NCBI RefSeq assembly: GCF_900177725.1 | Contig: NZ_FXAT01000005.1 | Location: 496,001-560,000, forward strand | Length of the DNA: 64,000 nucleotides | Source: Paraburkholderia susongensis | GTDB taxonomy: Bacteria > Pseudomonadota > Gammaproteobacteria > Burkholderiales > Burkholderiaceae | Direction of reading: 5' to 3' | In this document: piece after piece, positions 9,826-17,368 of the stretch | How the letters are laid out: the number at the start of each line of letters is the position of its first letter | Position numbering within the stretch: the stretch's first letter is position 1 | Notes under the pieces: model-generated | What the model was told of the DNA's origin: nothing | The model's input: the letters and a program-made list of their open reading frames with translations, nothing else | Databases searched by the model: none | Position numbers and translations under genes: made by a program

Positions 9826-11010
9826 ATGAAAACCTTCCTCTGCAATCGCTGCGCGCAACTCGTGTTCTATGAGAACGTCCGTTGCGAACGCTGCGAGTCC
9901 TTGCTCGGCTATCTGCCCGAACTGCGAGAAATCAGCGCATTCGACGATGCCGGCGATGGCCGCTGGCGCAGTCTGCATCCGCGCGCGAACGGCGCGCTGT
10001 TCCGGCAATGCCACAACTACGCGGTCGAAAACATCTGCAACTGGATGATCCCCGCCGATTCTCCCGACACGCTGTGCCGCGCCTGTCAGTTGACACGCAC
10101 GATTCCGAACCTGGGCGAACCGGAAAACCGGCTCTACTGGTATCGGCTCGAAGTGGCAAAGCGGCGTCTGTTGTACACGCTCGGCGAACTCGGACTCGAA
10201 GTGACGTCGCGCGACGCGGACCCCGAGCATGGCCTCGCGTTCGAATTTCTCGCCGACGACAGCGACGGCGCGCGCGTGATGACCGGCCACGACAATGGCC
10301 TGATTACGCTGAACATCGCAGAAGCCGACGACGCCCACCGCGAGAAAGTGCGCACCTCGATGGGCGAGCCATACCGCACGCTGCTCGGGCACTTCCGTCA
10401 CGAGACGGGGCATTACTACTTCAGCCAGCTGATCGAAAACGAGCCGCGCTGGCTCGAGCCGTACCGCAAGCTGTTCGGCGACGAACGCGCCGACTACGGC
10501 GAGGCGCTGAACGCCTACTATCGCAACGGCGCGCCGGCCGATTGGCAGGCGTCGTACATCAGCGCGTATGCGACGATGCATCCGTGGGAAGACTGGGCCG
10601 AGACGTGGGCGCACTATCTGCTGATCGTCGACGTGCTCGATACCGCGAGCACATACGGCCTCGCGCTGCTGCCCGGCGATCCGCGCGAGCCGACCCTCAC
10701 CGACCGCACACCGGTCGAAGACGCGAGCTTCGAAAATCTGATGCAGCGCTGGTTTCCGCTCACGTATGCGCTGAACAGCCTGAACCGCAGCCTCGGTATC
10801 GCCGACGGTTATCCGTTCACGCTCGCCGCGCCGGTGGTGGGCAAGCTGCGCTTCGTGCATCGCGTGATCGCGGCGGCGGGGGATGGAAAGGCGCGTGAAG
10901 CGGCGGCGCCATCGGGGCTCGCCAGCAGGGATGAACCCGCCGCGGACCAACCCGCATCATCGGACCCAGCGGTTACACCGCGGCGTCAGTTCGACGGCGA
11001 CAAAGTCTGA
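9826..11010 (+). CDS. Zinc-ribbon zinc metallopeptidase (COG4307 type)
   Basis: 394 residues from the ATG that begins MKTFLCNRC. Earlier in-frame starts would only add an unconserved leader. A zinc ribbon opens the protein (CNRC ... CERC), with further Cys pairs at CHNYAVENIC and CRAC. The peptidase core has the gluzincin-type motif HFRHETGHYYF near residue 190. Downstream conserved Glu and His residues lie in HPWEDWAETWAHYLL. The last 40 residues are low-complexity. It diverges from the transglutaminase/ATP-grasp operon, and such genes recur beside that operon, so it probably acts in the same pathway. Confidence 0.82.
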   Translation: MKTFLCNRCAQLVFYENVRCERCESLLGYLPELREISAFDDAGDGRWRSLHPRANGALFRQCHNYAVENICNWMIPADSPDTLCRACQLTRTIPNLGEPENRLYWYRLEVAKRRLLYTLGELGLEVTSRDADPEHGLAFEFLADDSDGARVMTGHDNGLITLNIAEADDAHREKVRTSMGEPYRTLLGHFRHETGHYYFSQLIENEPRWLEPYRKLFGDERADYGEALNAYYRNGAPADWQASYISAYATMHPWEDWAETWAHYLLIVDVLDTASTYGLALLPGDPREPTLTDRTPVEDASFENLMQRWFPLTYALNSLNRSLGIADGYPFTLAAPVVGKLRFVHRVIAAAGDGKAREAAAPSGLASRDEPAADQPASSDPAVTPRRQFDGDKV

Positions 11011-11176
11011 GCCTGCATACCCTCTTTCTGTATGAAGCAACCAGGCTCTCCGGCGAGGCGCACCTGCTTTCGATCCGCGCTCGCGATGGCGACTCGGGGG
11101 CAGCAGCGCCACCCTCATGTTTGCAGTCGATGGAGGCCGTTTTCAGCCGGAATATCAGCGCTTTGATTTCCTAACC

Positions 11177-11434
11177 CTATTGTGCTGGCGTGACAGAAAC
11201 GAACTGTTTCAACTCCGGCTTGTATTCGGCCAGCAGGCTCAGAATAGCCGCGCCGAAACGACGTGCGAACTCGTCGTCAAGCTTGAAATCGAATTCTTCC
11301 AGCAGCACGGGAATATCCAGTTTCCCCTCGCACAAGGGACGTACTGCCGCCTCAGCGACAGCATTGCACACCAGCATTTTTTGCTCGGTATCGTAGTGAA
11401 CGACGATCGAACTGGGAGTTCTTTGCTTGCTCAT
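11177..11434 (-). CDS. Small acidic protein, possible immunity protein
   Basis: 85 residues from ATG at 11434 (MSKQRTPSSIVVHYDT). The start overlaps the upstream gene's stop as ATGA, which supports both the start and translational coupling. The protein is acidic toward the middle (LLEEFDFKLDDEFARRF) with no signal peptide or membrane segment. I do not recognise a family. A small acidic protein coupled directly behind a protein with a Cys/Trp-rich C-terminus is the usual layout of an immunity gene behind a secreted effector. That is inference from arrangement only. Confidence 0.6.
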   Translation of the reverse strand: MSKQRTPSSIVVHYDTEQKMLVCNAVAEAAVRPLCEGKLDIPVLLEEFDFKLDDEFARRFGAAILSLLAEYKPELKQFVSVTPAQ

Positions 11435-12231
11435 ATTGGCCTCGTGTATCCCATGCAAACGTTATAGCGATACCGCGCTCTGTCCAGGCACATTTGCACG
11501 CCAGCGTACCCGCCCATCATTTTCCCGAACAATCGGCAGTCAGCTTCATCCTGTTCCCACTGCATCATGCATTCTGCCGCCTGTGCTGAGCCGACAGCAA
11601 CCTGCTGAACTGCATCGGCCACTTTCTCAACGTACTCGAACGGCTGCGCATCGCTGAGTGGCGTTGAGGTGTCCCCATCACCGGTCAGCGCACCGACGAC
11701 AGCCGCGTCGGGCAGACCGCCACCGCCGCTGCCGCCAGCCATGGCCGCGCGTGCGCCGATCAACCGGCCTTGCCGGGTGCCCGGATCATACCGGCCGAAC
11801 AGCGTGGGTTCTCTGTTCGGGAGATAGACTGCGCTCGCTGGGAGAGTCCGCAACGGCGTGCTGTGGGGTCGCGGAAACAGGTCGGCACGAGGGCCTTTGA
11901 TGGCAAGCAGCGAGCCCCTGTGCACCTCGGAGAGAAGCGCATTGATAACCCACCAGCCATCGGTGTCGGGGTTGCGGTCCCGAACACCACGCAACCACAG
12001 CCAGCCACGCTTCTGGATACTCCTGACCAGATTCCCGTCCTTCTCCCACCCGCGACGGTTCAACCCGGCAATACCGAGAAATTCCTGCGTATCGGCTTTA
12101 GCCTTCCCGAGGTCGGCGGCCTTTCTCAGGCACGCTTTGTAGTGCTGTTCATCGCAGATAACATAACGGGCGCCCAGTGGTCTCTGACAGCACAGTTCCA
12201 CGGAGCACATCTCAAATACGGACAAGGACAT
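11431..12231 (-). CDS. Hypothetical protein with Cys/Trp-rich C-terminus, possible secreted effector
   Basis: A 266-residue unrecognised protein. The N-terminal third has several Cys and basic residues (CSVELCCQRPLGARYVICDE) and a WWVINALLSEVHRGSLLAIKGP segment. A Gly/Ala-rich middle follows. The last 50 residues or so form a Cys-patterned helical motif (AECMMQWEQDEADC ... MCLDRARYRYNVCMG), like the short C-terminal modules often seen on type VI or polymorphic-toxin proteins. No signal peptide is evident. An in-frame TAG lies eight codons above the ATG and no good ribosome site is visible, so the N-terminus is uncertain. Base composition is lower in GC than in the flanks. Confidence 0.55.
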   Translation of the reverse strand: MSLSVFEMCSVELCCQRPLGARYVICDEQHYKACLRKAADLGKAKADTQEFLGIAGLNRRGWEKDGNLVRSIQKRGWLWLRGVRDRNPDTDGWWVINALLSEVHRGSLLAIKGPRADLFPRPHSTPLRTLPASAVYLPNREPTLFGRYDPGTRQGRLIGARAAMAGGSGGGGLPDAAVVGALTGDGDTSTPLSDAQPFEYVEKVADAVQQVAVGSAQAAECMMQWEQDEADCRLFGKMMGGYAGVQMCLDRARYRYNVCMGYTRPI

Positions 12232-12721
12232 AGGTGTGTCGACGCTCTATCTGAAATCGCTGCCCGGATCGGCAGAGATCAGAATAAATACCGTGCGACG
12301 GGCTGTCCGTACATGGGCGACGGCCCAAAAATCTCCACTGCCTTCGATGAAACAAAAAAATGACGAACGTTATCAATAAGACTGCAAACAACATCAAGCG
12401 CATGAAAGAAGCCCGTTGCCGGATTGACAGGCTACGGGCTTCATAGGTTTGGCGATGCGCAGCTTTCGCTTATGCGCTTTTGGGTGCTTGAGCGCCTCGC
12501 TCACGCGCTCACGGCCCCTAATCGCTCAGTAAGCAACATATGGCCGCGGGCCACCCGGCGTCGCTTGCTGCTCGATCGCCGCATACACGTATTCGTGCGT
12601 ACTCCCCGACCGCCGGCGGCTCGCGAATGACTTCCATCCGGGCAAAAAAAAATGCCGCGGATGGCTCTCGCCTTCCGCGGCATTGATCTTCGGGACGCGA
12701 AGCGTCCGGTTACTTCGTCCG
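12232..12721. other. Gene-poor gap with hairpins and ORF scraps
   Basis: Between the putative effector and the phasin. It holds an inverted repeat (GAAGCCCGT ... ACGGGCTTC, about 12409-12442) and the phasin terminator. A 63-codon minus-strand frame at 12212-12403 has a hydrophobic N-terminus but no ribosome site. Two overlapping minus-strand frames at about 12518-12637 would read as one short protein (MEVIREPPAVG ... EYVYAAIEQQATPGG) after a one-base frameshift. This may be decayed coding sequence. Confidence 0.4.
12650..12684 (-). terminator. Rho-independent terminator of the phasin gene
   Basis: A perfect stem TGCCGCGGA/TCCGCGGCA with a short loop. On the minus strand it is followed by a run of eight or nine T residues, about 40 bp past the phasin stop. 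Confidence 0.85.
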
Positions 12722-13147
12722 CTACTTCTTCTGCTGCTGCAGAAGCGACTTCAACTCCTGCACGTTTTCCTCTACGCGCTTTGCGATCACCGCATACGAC
12801 TCCGCCTGCGTCTGATACGCGGCCTGCGCGAGCTGCTGCATGTCGGCAAGCGACTTGTGCAGACTCTGCTGGACTAACTCCGCGGTTTTCGCCGACGGCA
12901 CCGCGCCCGCCGTCGACAGTTGTGTCGTCAGCGACTGCAGTTCGTTCAACGTTGCGCGCAACATGTCGGCCTGCTTCTGGGCGAGCGACTGCATGCCCTG
13001 GAAAGCCGTCTGATTCGCCTGAACCAGCGCTTCCATGTCCTTGCGCCGCGCTTCCATGATGGCGGGTACGTCGAAGCCGGGGAGCTTGAACTGCTCGAGC
13101 ATTCTGGTGAGATCGCCAAACGGATTGGCAGCTTCGGGTCGGTCCAT
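12722..13147 (-). CDS. Phasin-family polyhydroxyalkanoate granule protein
   Basis: 141 residues starting at MDRPEAANPFGDL, chosen because AAGGAGGA lies seven bases upstream. A longer in-frame extension to 13279 lacks such a site. The protein is almost entirely amphipathic helix rich in Gln, Ala and Leu, with no Cys and no signal peptide. Typical phasin stretches are MLEQFKLPGFDVPAIMEARRKDMEALVQANQ and EELKSLL-like C-terminal coils. Phasins coat PHB granules and control their size and number. The gene has its own terminator and no polyhydroxyalkanoate synthesis genes nearby. Confidence 0.85.
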   Translation of the reverse strand: MDRPEAANPFGDLTRMLEQFKLPGFDVPAIMEARRKDMEALVQANQTAFQGMQSLAQKQADMLRATLNELQSLTTQLSTAGAVPSAKTAELVQQSLHKSLADMQQLAQAAYQTQAESYAVIAKRVEENVQELKSLLQQQKK

Positions 13148-13311
13148 GCGAAATCCTCCTTGCGGTTGAATACTCGTCACCGGCGCGTCGCCACCGGGAA
13201 GAAGCGTGACGCCGGCACCTGACGGCGGCGTGTACCGCACGTGCCGCCACGGCAGGCTGATTGTGGGGTCGCACGGCACATCGGATCAATCATGCTCTAT
13301 CCGGCCGCATC

Positions 13312-13429
13312 GCGCCAGCGGACTCACCCTGGCGCAACGCGGCCGCGGACTCACCCTGGCGCAACGCGCCAGCGGACTCACCCCGGCGCAACGCGCCAGC
13401 GGACTCACCCCGGCGCAACGCGGCCGCGG
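13312..13429. repeat. 27-bp tandem repeat, four copies plus a partial
   Basis: The unit begins GCGCCAGCGGACTCACCCTG and ends GCGCAAC. Copies start at 13312, 13339, 13366 and 13393, with a 10-bp partial from 13420. Copies differ only at CCAG/GGCC and T/C positions. The unit length is nine codons, so all frames stay open, but the encoded repeats have no family resemblance. Confidence 0.9.
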
Positions 13430-13530
13430 CGGTACGGGTCAGGTCTGATTGTTTCTGGTGGCTGCGAATCGTTTCTCGTGGAGCCGGGTTGCATCCGGGC
13501 GGGTCAGTAGCTCGATTGCGTCCGGAGGCG

Positions 13531-13640
13531 CACCTGATCGCACCTGATCGCACTTGATCGCACCTAGTCGCATCTAGTCGCATCTAGTCGCATCTGGTCG
13601 TACCCAGTCGCATTCAATCGCACTCAGTCGCATCTGATCG
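13531..13640. repeat. 10-bp helically phased tandem repeat, eleven copies
   Basis: Eleven contiguous decamers of consensus CAYCTRGTCG (for example CACCTGATCG, CATCTAGTCG) in strict 10-bp register. The TCG at the end of each unit is nearly invariant. Degenerate continuation is visible to about 13670. A 10-bp period cannot keep a reading frame, so it is non-coding. Confidence 0.9.
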
Positions 13641-13814
13641 CACCGGTTGCATCCGTTCGCGCTCGATCGCCTCAAACGGCCTGCGCCGCGCGGCATGCAA
13701 GCTCCGGTAAGTTACAGAAGCATTTCAGTAACACGATGCACCAGCGGGTCGACTATCGTTGCTCCTGCGCTGGCCCGCCGGGGCGCCGGCGCTGTTTGCC
13801 ATGGGAGCGACATC

Positions 13815-14270
13815 ATGAAAAAAGCACTCTTCAGCGCGGCTCTCGCCGCCGTTCTTGGCGTGACCGCAACGGCCGCGTTCGCCGACGAAGCGCCGCCTCC
13901 GCCGTCTGCCGCGATGCATGGCGACGGGCCGCCGCCGTTTCACGGCGCACATGGCGCAATGGGTCCGATGATGGGTCCGCGCGGCCCGAGCGTCGCGGTG
14001 ATCCGCGATCTGGAGCAGTTGCGCCGTCTTTATGCGCTGAGCGGCCATGAAGGCGAGATCGTCGCGGTCTATCACGATGTGCTCAACAAGACGCAGGATC
14101 CGATGCTGCGGCACTACGTGTACAACTCGCTGGCTCGCGAGCAATTGAAGCCCGCCAATCCCGAACAGGCAATCGCGACGCTGCGCACGAGTCTCGCAGA
14201 AGACCTCGCCGCGGCGAACAAAGCGCCGCATGGCGCGCCGGGCGGCATGCCGCCGGGGCAGTCGCAGTAA
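13815..14270 (+). CDS. Small periplasmic protein of unknown function
   Basis: 151 residues from the ATG preceded by GGGAGCGACATC. An upstream frame extension is not credible. A clear signal peptide (MKKALFSAALAAVLGVTATAAFADEA) is followed by a Pro/Gly/His/Met-rich segment (APPPPSAAMHGDGPPPFHG ... MMGPRGP). A helical part follows (VAVIRDLEQLRRLYALSGHEGEIVAVYHDVLNKTQDPMLRHY), then a Gly/Pro-rich tail. The His/Met-rich stretch could bind a metal, and the helical part loosely recalls periplasmic stress proteins. I do not recognise a family. It is a single gene followed by a hairpin. Confidence 0.75.
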   Translation: MKKALFSAALAAVLGVTATAAFADEAPPPPSAAMHGDGPPPFHGAHGAMGPMMGPRGPSVAVIRDLEQLRRLYALSGHEGEIVAVYHDVLNKTQDPMLRHYVYNSLAREQLKPANPEQAIATLRTSLAEDLAAANKAPHGAPGGMPPGQSQ

Positions 14271-14327
14271 ATCCTCTCAGCAGGTTCTCGCGGCCGGTTC
14301 TCGCAGCCGGCTCTCACAGCACGTTGC

Positions 14328-14362
14328 GAAAGAGCGCCGCGCGCAACGCGGCGCGTCCTTTC
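14328..14362 (+). terminator. Hairpin after the periplasmic protein gene
   Basis: Stem CGCCGCG/CGCGGCG around the loop CGCAA, with outer GAAAG/CTTTC pairing. It lies 58 bp after the stop. The trailing sequence is only weakly T-rich. Confidence 0.5.
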
Positions 14363-14550
14363 GCATCCCATTCAGCAAAACGACTGGCGATCGCTGCCGG
14401 CCGCCCCCACTGGAAGCGCTCCCGCCGCCTCCGTCGCGCAGCCCTTGCGCGCACTGCGTTGGATGTCCCACATTGCCGCCTCACTGCCGCTTTTCATCTT
14501 CCCTCAGGTGATTAGGATAGGAGCACCGAAACGTTCGTGCAGGGTGAAGA

Positions 14551-14634
14551 ATGCGCTATCCGCTAAACATGGCTGTTGCCGCCGTTCTGCTCGTGTTGGT
14601 TCTGTGCTGCATCGTCAAGCTCGCGTTGCAATGA
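14551..14634 (+). CDS. Candidate 27-residue membrane peptide
   Basis: A very short ORF (MRYPLNMAVAAVLLV, then LVLCCIVKLALQ) with an AGGGTGAAGA ribosome site directly before the ATG. It is a single hydrophobic helix with a charged residue at each end, like known small bacterial inner-membrane proteins. No neighbour suggests a role. Conservation in related strains would decide whether it is real. Confidence 0.45.
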   Translation: MRYPLNMAVAAVLLVLVLCCIVKLALQ

Positions 14635-14880
14635 TCGCCACGCGTCTTTGCCGAGGCACGTTCCGTTTCGCGTACTGGCCGCATGCCGATGATTCCAACT
14701 CACCCGTGAACGTGACAATGCCGCGAACATGCGCGGCAGCTTGCGATTAAAAATATCAACGAATAACACGCCCTGTTCCGTGCCCGCCGCGACGCACAAT
14801 TAGCGCGGCAAGGCACGCTCCTCCTCATCGCACCCCCATTCTTTCTACATTCGGCACTTAAAACGTTGTATTTATGCAAT

Positions 14881-14907
14881 AGGAATGATTCTTATTTTCA
14901 CTATAAT
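14881..14907 (+). promoter_or_regulatory. Fur-like site and -10 of the siderophore receptor
   Basis: The 19 bases at 14881-14899 (AGGAATGATTCTTATTTTC) match the Fur consensus at 12 of 19 positions. A perfect TATAAT follows at 14902-14907. Location upstream of an iron-receptor gene supports iron repression. Confidence 0.5.
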
Positions 14908-15042
14908 TACGGCGAACCTTTCGTTCCGTACGTTGATGACTTACATCGAACCGCATCTTCCGCGCACGCAGAAAACATGCGGTCCGGATTCGAGTGAGCG
15001 CCCCTGGACGGAGCACCGACGACCACGCCAATCTTCCATTTC

Positions 15043-17244
15043 ATGTCCGTTTCACGCCCGTATGAACCGCAGGTCGCGCCTGCCAAAACCGCCCTCCATC
15101 GCGCCACGATCCGCGCCGCCATCGCCCTGGCCTTCGCCGCCCCGGCCATTGCCTCAGCCCAATCCGCCGACCCTGCTCCTGCTCCCACCACCGACAGCAC
15201 GCTGCCGACCGTCCGGGTTCAGGCCGCCAAGGACGTGCTGCCGGGCGACCTCGCGCCGACCTTCCGCGGCGGCCAGGTCGCGCGCGGCGGCGACTTCGGC
15301 GTGCTCGGCCAGCAGAAGAACATCGACATGCCGTTCAGCATGACGACGTACACGTCGAAGCTGATCGAAGACCAGCAGGCCCGCACGATCGCGGACGTGC
15401 TCGCGAACGATCCCGCGGTACGCACGGCTTACGGCTATGGCAACTTCTCGCAGGTGATCGTGATCCGAGGCTTCCAGTTGCAAGGCGACGACGTATCGTT
15501 GAACGGGCTCTACGGCATCACGCCGCGCCAACTGGTCGCAACCGACGCGCTCGAGCGCGTCGACGTGTTCAAGGGTGCGAATGCGTTCCTCGGCGGTGCG
15601 TCGCCGGCTGGCTCGGCGATCGGCGGCGGCGTCAACCTGCAACTGAAACGCGCGGACGACAAGCCCATCACCCGCGTCACGCTGGAAGGCAGCGGCTCGG
15701 GTGAAATCGGCGCGCACATCGACGTAGGCCGGCGCTTCGGCAGCGAGGACCAGTTCGGCATTCGCGTGAACCAGGCGAATCGCGACGGCGCAACCTCGAT
15801 CGACGGCGAACACCGGCGCGACAACACCACTGCGGTTTCGCTCGACTGGCGCGGCGACAAGCTGCGTCTGTACGGTGATTTCCTGTATCAGCGCCAGCGC
15901 GTCAACGGCGGCCGCCCGACCGTGTTCGTCACCGGCGACACCGTGCCGGACACGCCGTCGGCAACCTACAACTTCGCGCAGACGTGGACCTACGCATCGC
16001 TCGAAGACACGGTCGGCATCCTGCGCGCCGAGTACGACTTCGCGCCGAACTGGACCGCCTACGTCGCGGGCGGCGCGCGCCATACCGACGAACAGGGCAG
16101 CTATTCGTCGCCGTACTTCGGCGACACCGGCACGACCGCCACGCGCCTGACCGTCCCGCACAAGGAAGACGCGACCTCCGCCGAAACCGGCGTGCGCGGC
16201 CGCTTCAACACCGGTCCGGTTTCGCACTTCGTGACGGCGGGCGCGTCGATCGTGCGGGTCGACGCACAGTCGGCCTACACGATGAGCGGCTCGTTCGACA
16301 CCGACCTGTACAACACGCCGCAGGTGCCGTCGCCGCCCACCTTGTATACCGGCGGCAACATGGCCGATCCGCGGACCACGGCGCTCACGCTGCTGCGTAG
16401 CGTCTCCGTGTCCGATACGCTGGGCTTCCTGAACGATCGCGTGCTGTTGACGCTCGGCGCGCGCCATCAGTCGATTCTCTCGAACACGTTCGACTACACC
16501 GGCAAGCAGACGCAGAACTACAACGACTCGATCACGACGCCGCTGTTCGGCCTCGTCGTCAAGCCGTGGGCGAACGTGGCGCTCTTTGCGAACCGCAGCG
16601 AGGGGTTGGCGGCCGGCGAGGTCGCGCCTTCGTCGGCGGCGAACTTCGGCCAGCAACTCCCGCCCGAGCGCTCGAAGCAATACGAAGTGGGCGCGAAATA
16701 CGACAACGGCAAATACGGCGCGTCGATCGCCGCGTTCCAGATCGACAAGCCGCAGACCTTCACGAATAGCGCCAACATCTTCGTTGCGGACGGCACCGAG
16801 CGGCATCGCGGTATCGAGACATCGGTGTTCGGCGAGCCATATAAGGGCGTCCGTCTGATCGCGGGCGCGACCTACATCAACGCGACGCAGCTCGACACCG
16901 GCAGCGCCGCCACCGACGGCAAGCGGCCGATCGGCGTGCCGAGCTTCTTTTTCAATCTGGGCGCCGAATACGACGTGCCGATGGTCAACGGCCTCACGCT
17001 GACCGCGCGCTGGACGCACACGGGTCCGCAGTATCTGAACACGGCCAACACGCTGTCGATTCCGACGTGGGACACGGTGGACCTCGGCGCGCGCTACGCA
17101 ACGGTGCTGTTCGGCAAGCCGACCACGTTCCGCGCAAGCGTGTTCAACGTCGCGAACAAGTCGTACTGGGCGTCGACGACTGGCGGTTACCTGACGCAAG
17201 GCGCGCCGCGCACGTTCCTGATGTCGATGACGACGGATTTCTAA
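15043..17244 (+). CDS. TonB-dependent siderophore receptor
   Basis: A 733-residue outer-membrane receptor. It has a signal peptide (about residues 1-40, ending AIASAQS), a plug domain with DMPFSMTTYTSKLIEDQQARTIADVL and VIRGFQLQGDDVSLNG, then a long beta barrel. It ends FLMSMTTDF with the terminal Phe expected of barrel proteins. The plug plus barrel pattern and the length fit the FhuA/FoxA/Fiu siderophore receptor group. The natural ligand cannot be assigned. A Fur-like promoter lies upstream, and an iron operon with DUF3325, DUF3649 and PepSY proteins starts 4 kb downstream, so all are likely iron-repressed together. Confidence 0.92.
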   Translation: MSVSRPYEPQVAPAKTALHRATIRAAIALAFAAPAIASAQSADPAPAPTTDSTLPTVRVQAAKDVLPGDLAPTFRGGQVARGGDFGVLGQQKNIDMPFSMTTYTSKLIEDQQARTIADVLANDPAVRTAYGYGNFSQVIVIRGFQLQGDDVSLNGLYGITPRQLVATDALERVDVFKGANAFLGGASPAGSAIGGGVNLQLKRADDKPITRVTLEGSGSGEIGAHIDVGRRFGSEDQFGIRVNQANRDGATSIDGEHRRDNTTAVSLDWRGDKLRLYGDFLYQRQRVNGGRPTVFVTGDTVPDTPSATYNFAQTWTYASLEDTVGILRAEYDFAPNWTAYVAGGARHTDEQGSYSSPYFGDTGTTATRLTVPHKEDATSAETGVRGRFNTGPVSHFVTAGASIVRVDAQSAYTMSGSFDTDLYNTPQVPSPPTLYTGGNMADPRTTALTLLRSVSVSDTLGFLNDRVLLTLGARHQSILSNTFDYTGKQTQNYNDSITTPLFGLVVKPWANVALFANRSEGLAAGEVAPSSAANFGQQLPPERSKQYEVGAKYDNGKYGASIAAFQIDKPQTFTNSANIFVADGTERHRGIETSVFGEPYKGVRLIAGATYINATQLDTGSAATDGKRPIGVPSFFFNLGAEYDVPMVNGLTLTARWTHTGPQYLNTANTLSIPTWDTVDLGARYATVLFGKPTTFRASVFNVANKSYWASTTGGYLTQGAPRTFLMSMTTDF

Positions 17245-17368
17245 GCCGACCAGGTCGCGAGAGACGCTTCCCTTTACCCTTTACCCCTTACCCGCCCGAC
17301 CACGGGAAGGACACCGCGCTACTGCAGCCCGAGGCGCGCGAGGCCGTGCGTAGCCAGCCACGCCGCGC

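Larger units (their letters stand above)
13148..13814. other. Long non-coding gap carrying two tandem-repeat arrays
   Basis: A 667-bp stretch between the divergent phasin and periplasmic-protein genes. It holds a 27-bp array, a 10-bp array (both listed) and presumably both promoters. Open frames through it are artefacts of the repeats. No convincing gene is seen. Confidence 0.7.
14271..15042. other. Intergenic region with terminator, tiny ORF and iron-type promoter
   Basis: A 772-bp stretch between the periplasmic protein and the siderophore receptor. It holds a terminator hairpin, a 27-codon membrane ORF and a Fur-like promoter, each listed. From about 14640 to 14870 I see nothing else. Confidence 0.6.

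Noticed and set aside
12212..12403. A 63-codon minus-strand ORF with a hydrophobic start
   Set aside because: No ribosome site and no protein-like C-terminal part. It overlaps the next gene's start in another frame. It is kept only as a remark on the gap.
13206..13583. Repeat-encoded proteins such as repeated ASGLTLAQR units
   Set aside because: The 27-bp unit keeps all frames open by chance. There is no ribosome site, and the frame runs into the 10-bp array, which cannot be coding.
13312..13640. Possible CRISPR array
   Set aside because: The 27-bp copies are contiguous with no spacers, the 10-bp units are too short, and no cas genes are present.
15154..17199. A 681-codon minus-strand frame
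   Set aside because: Antisense shadow of the siderophore receptor, which has complete plug and barrel features on the plus strand.
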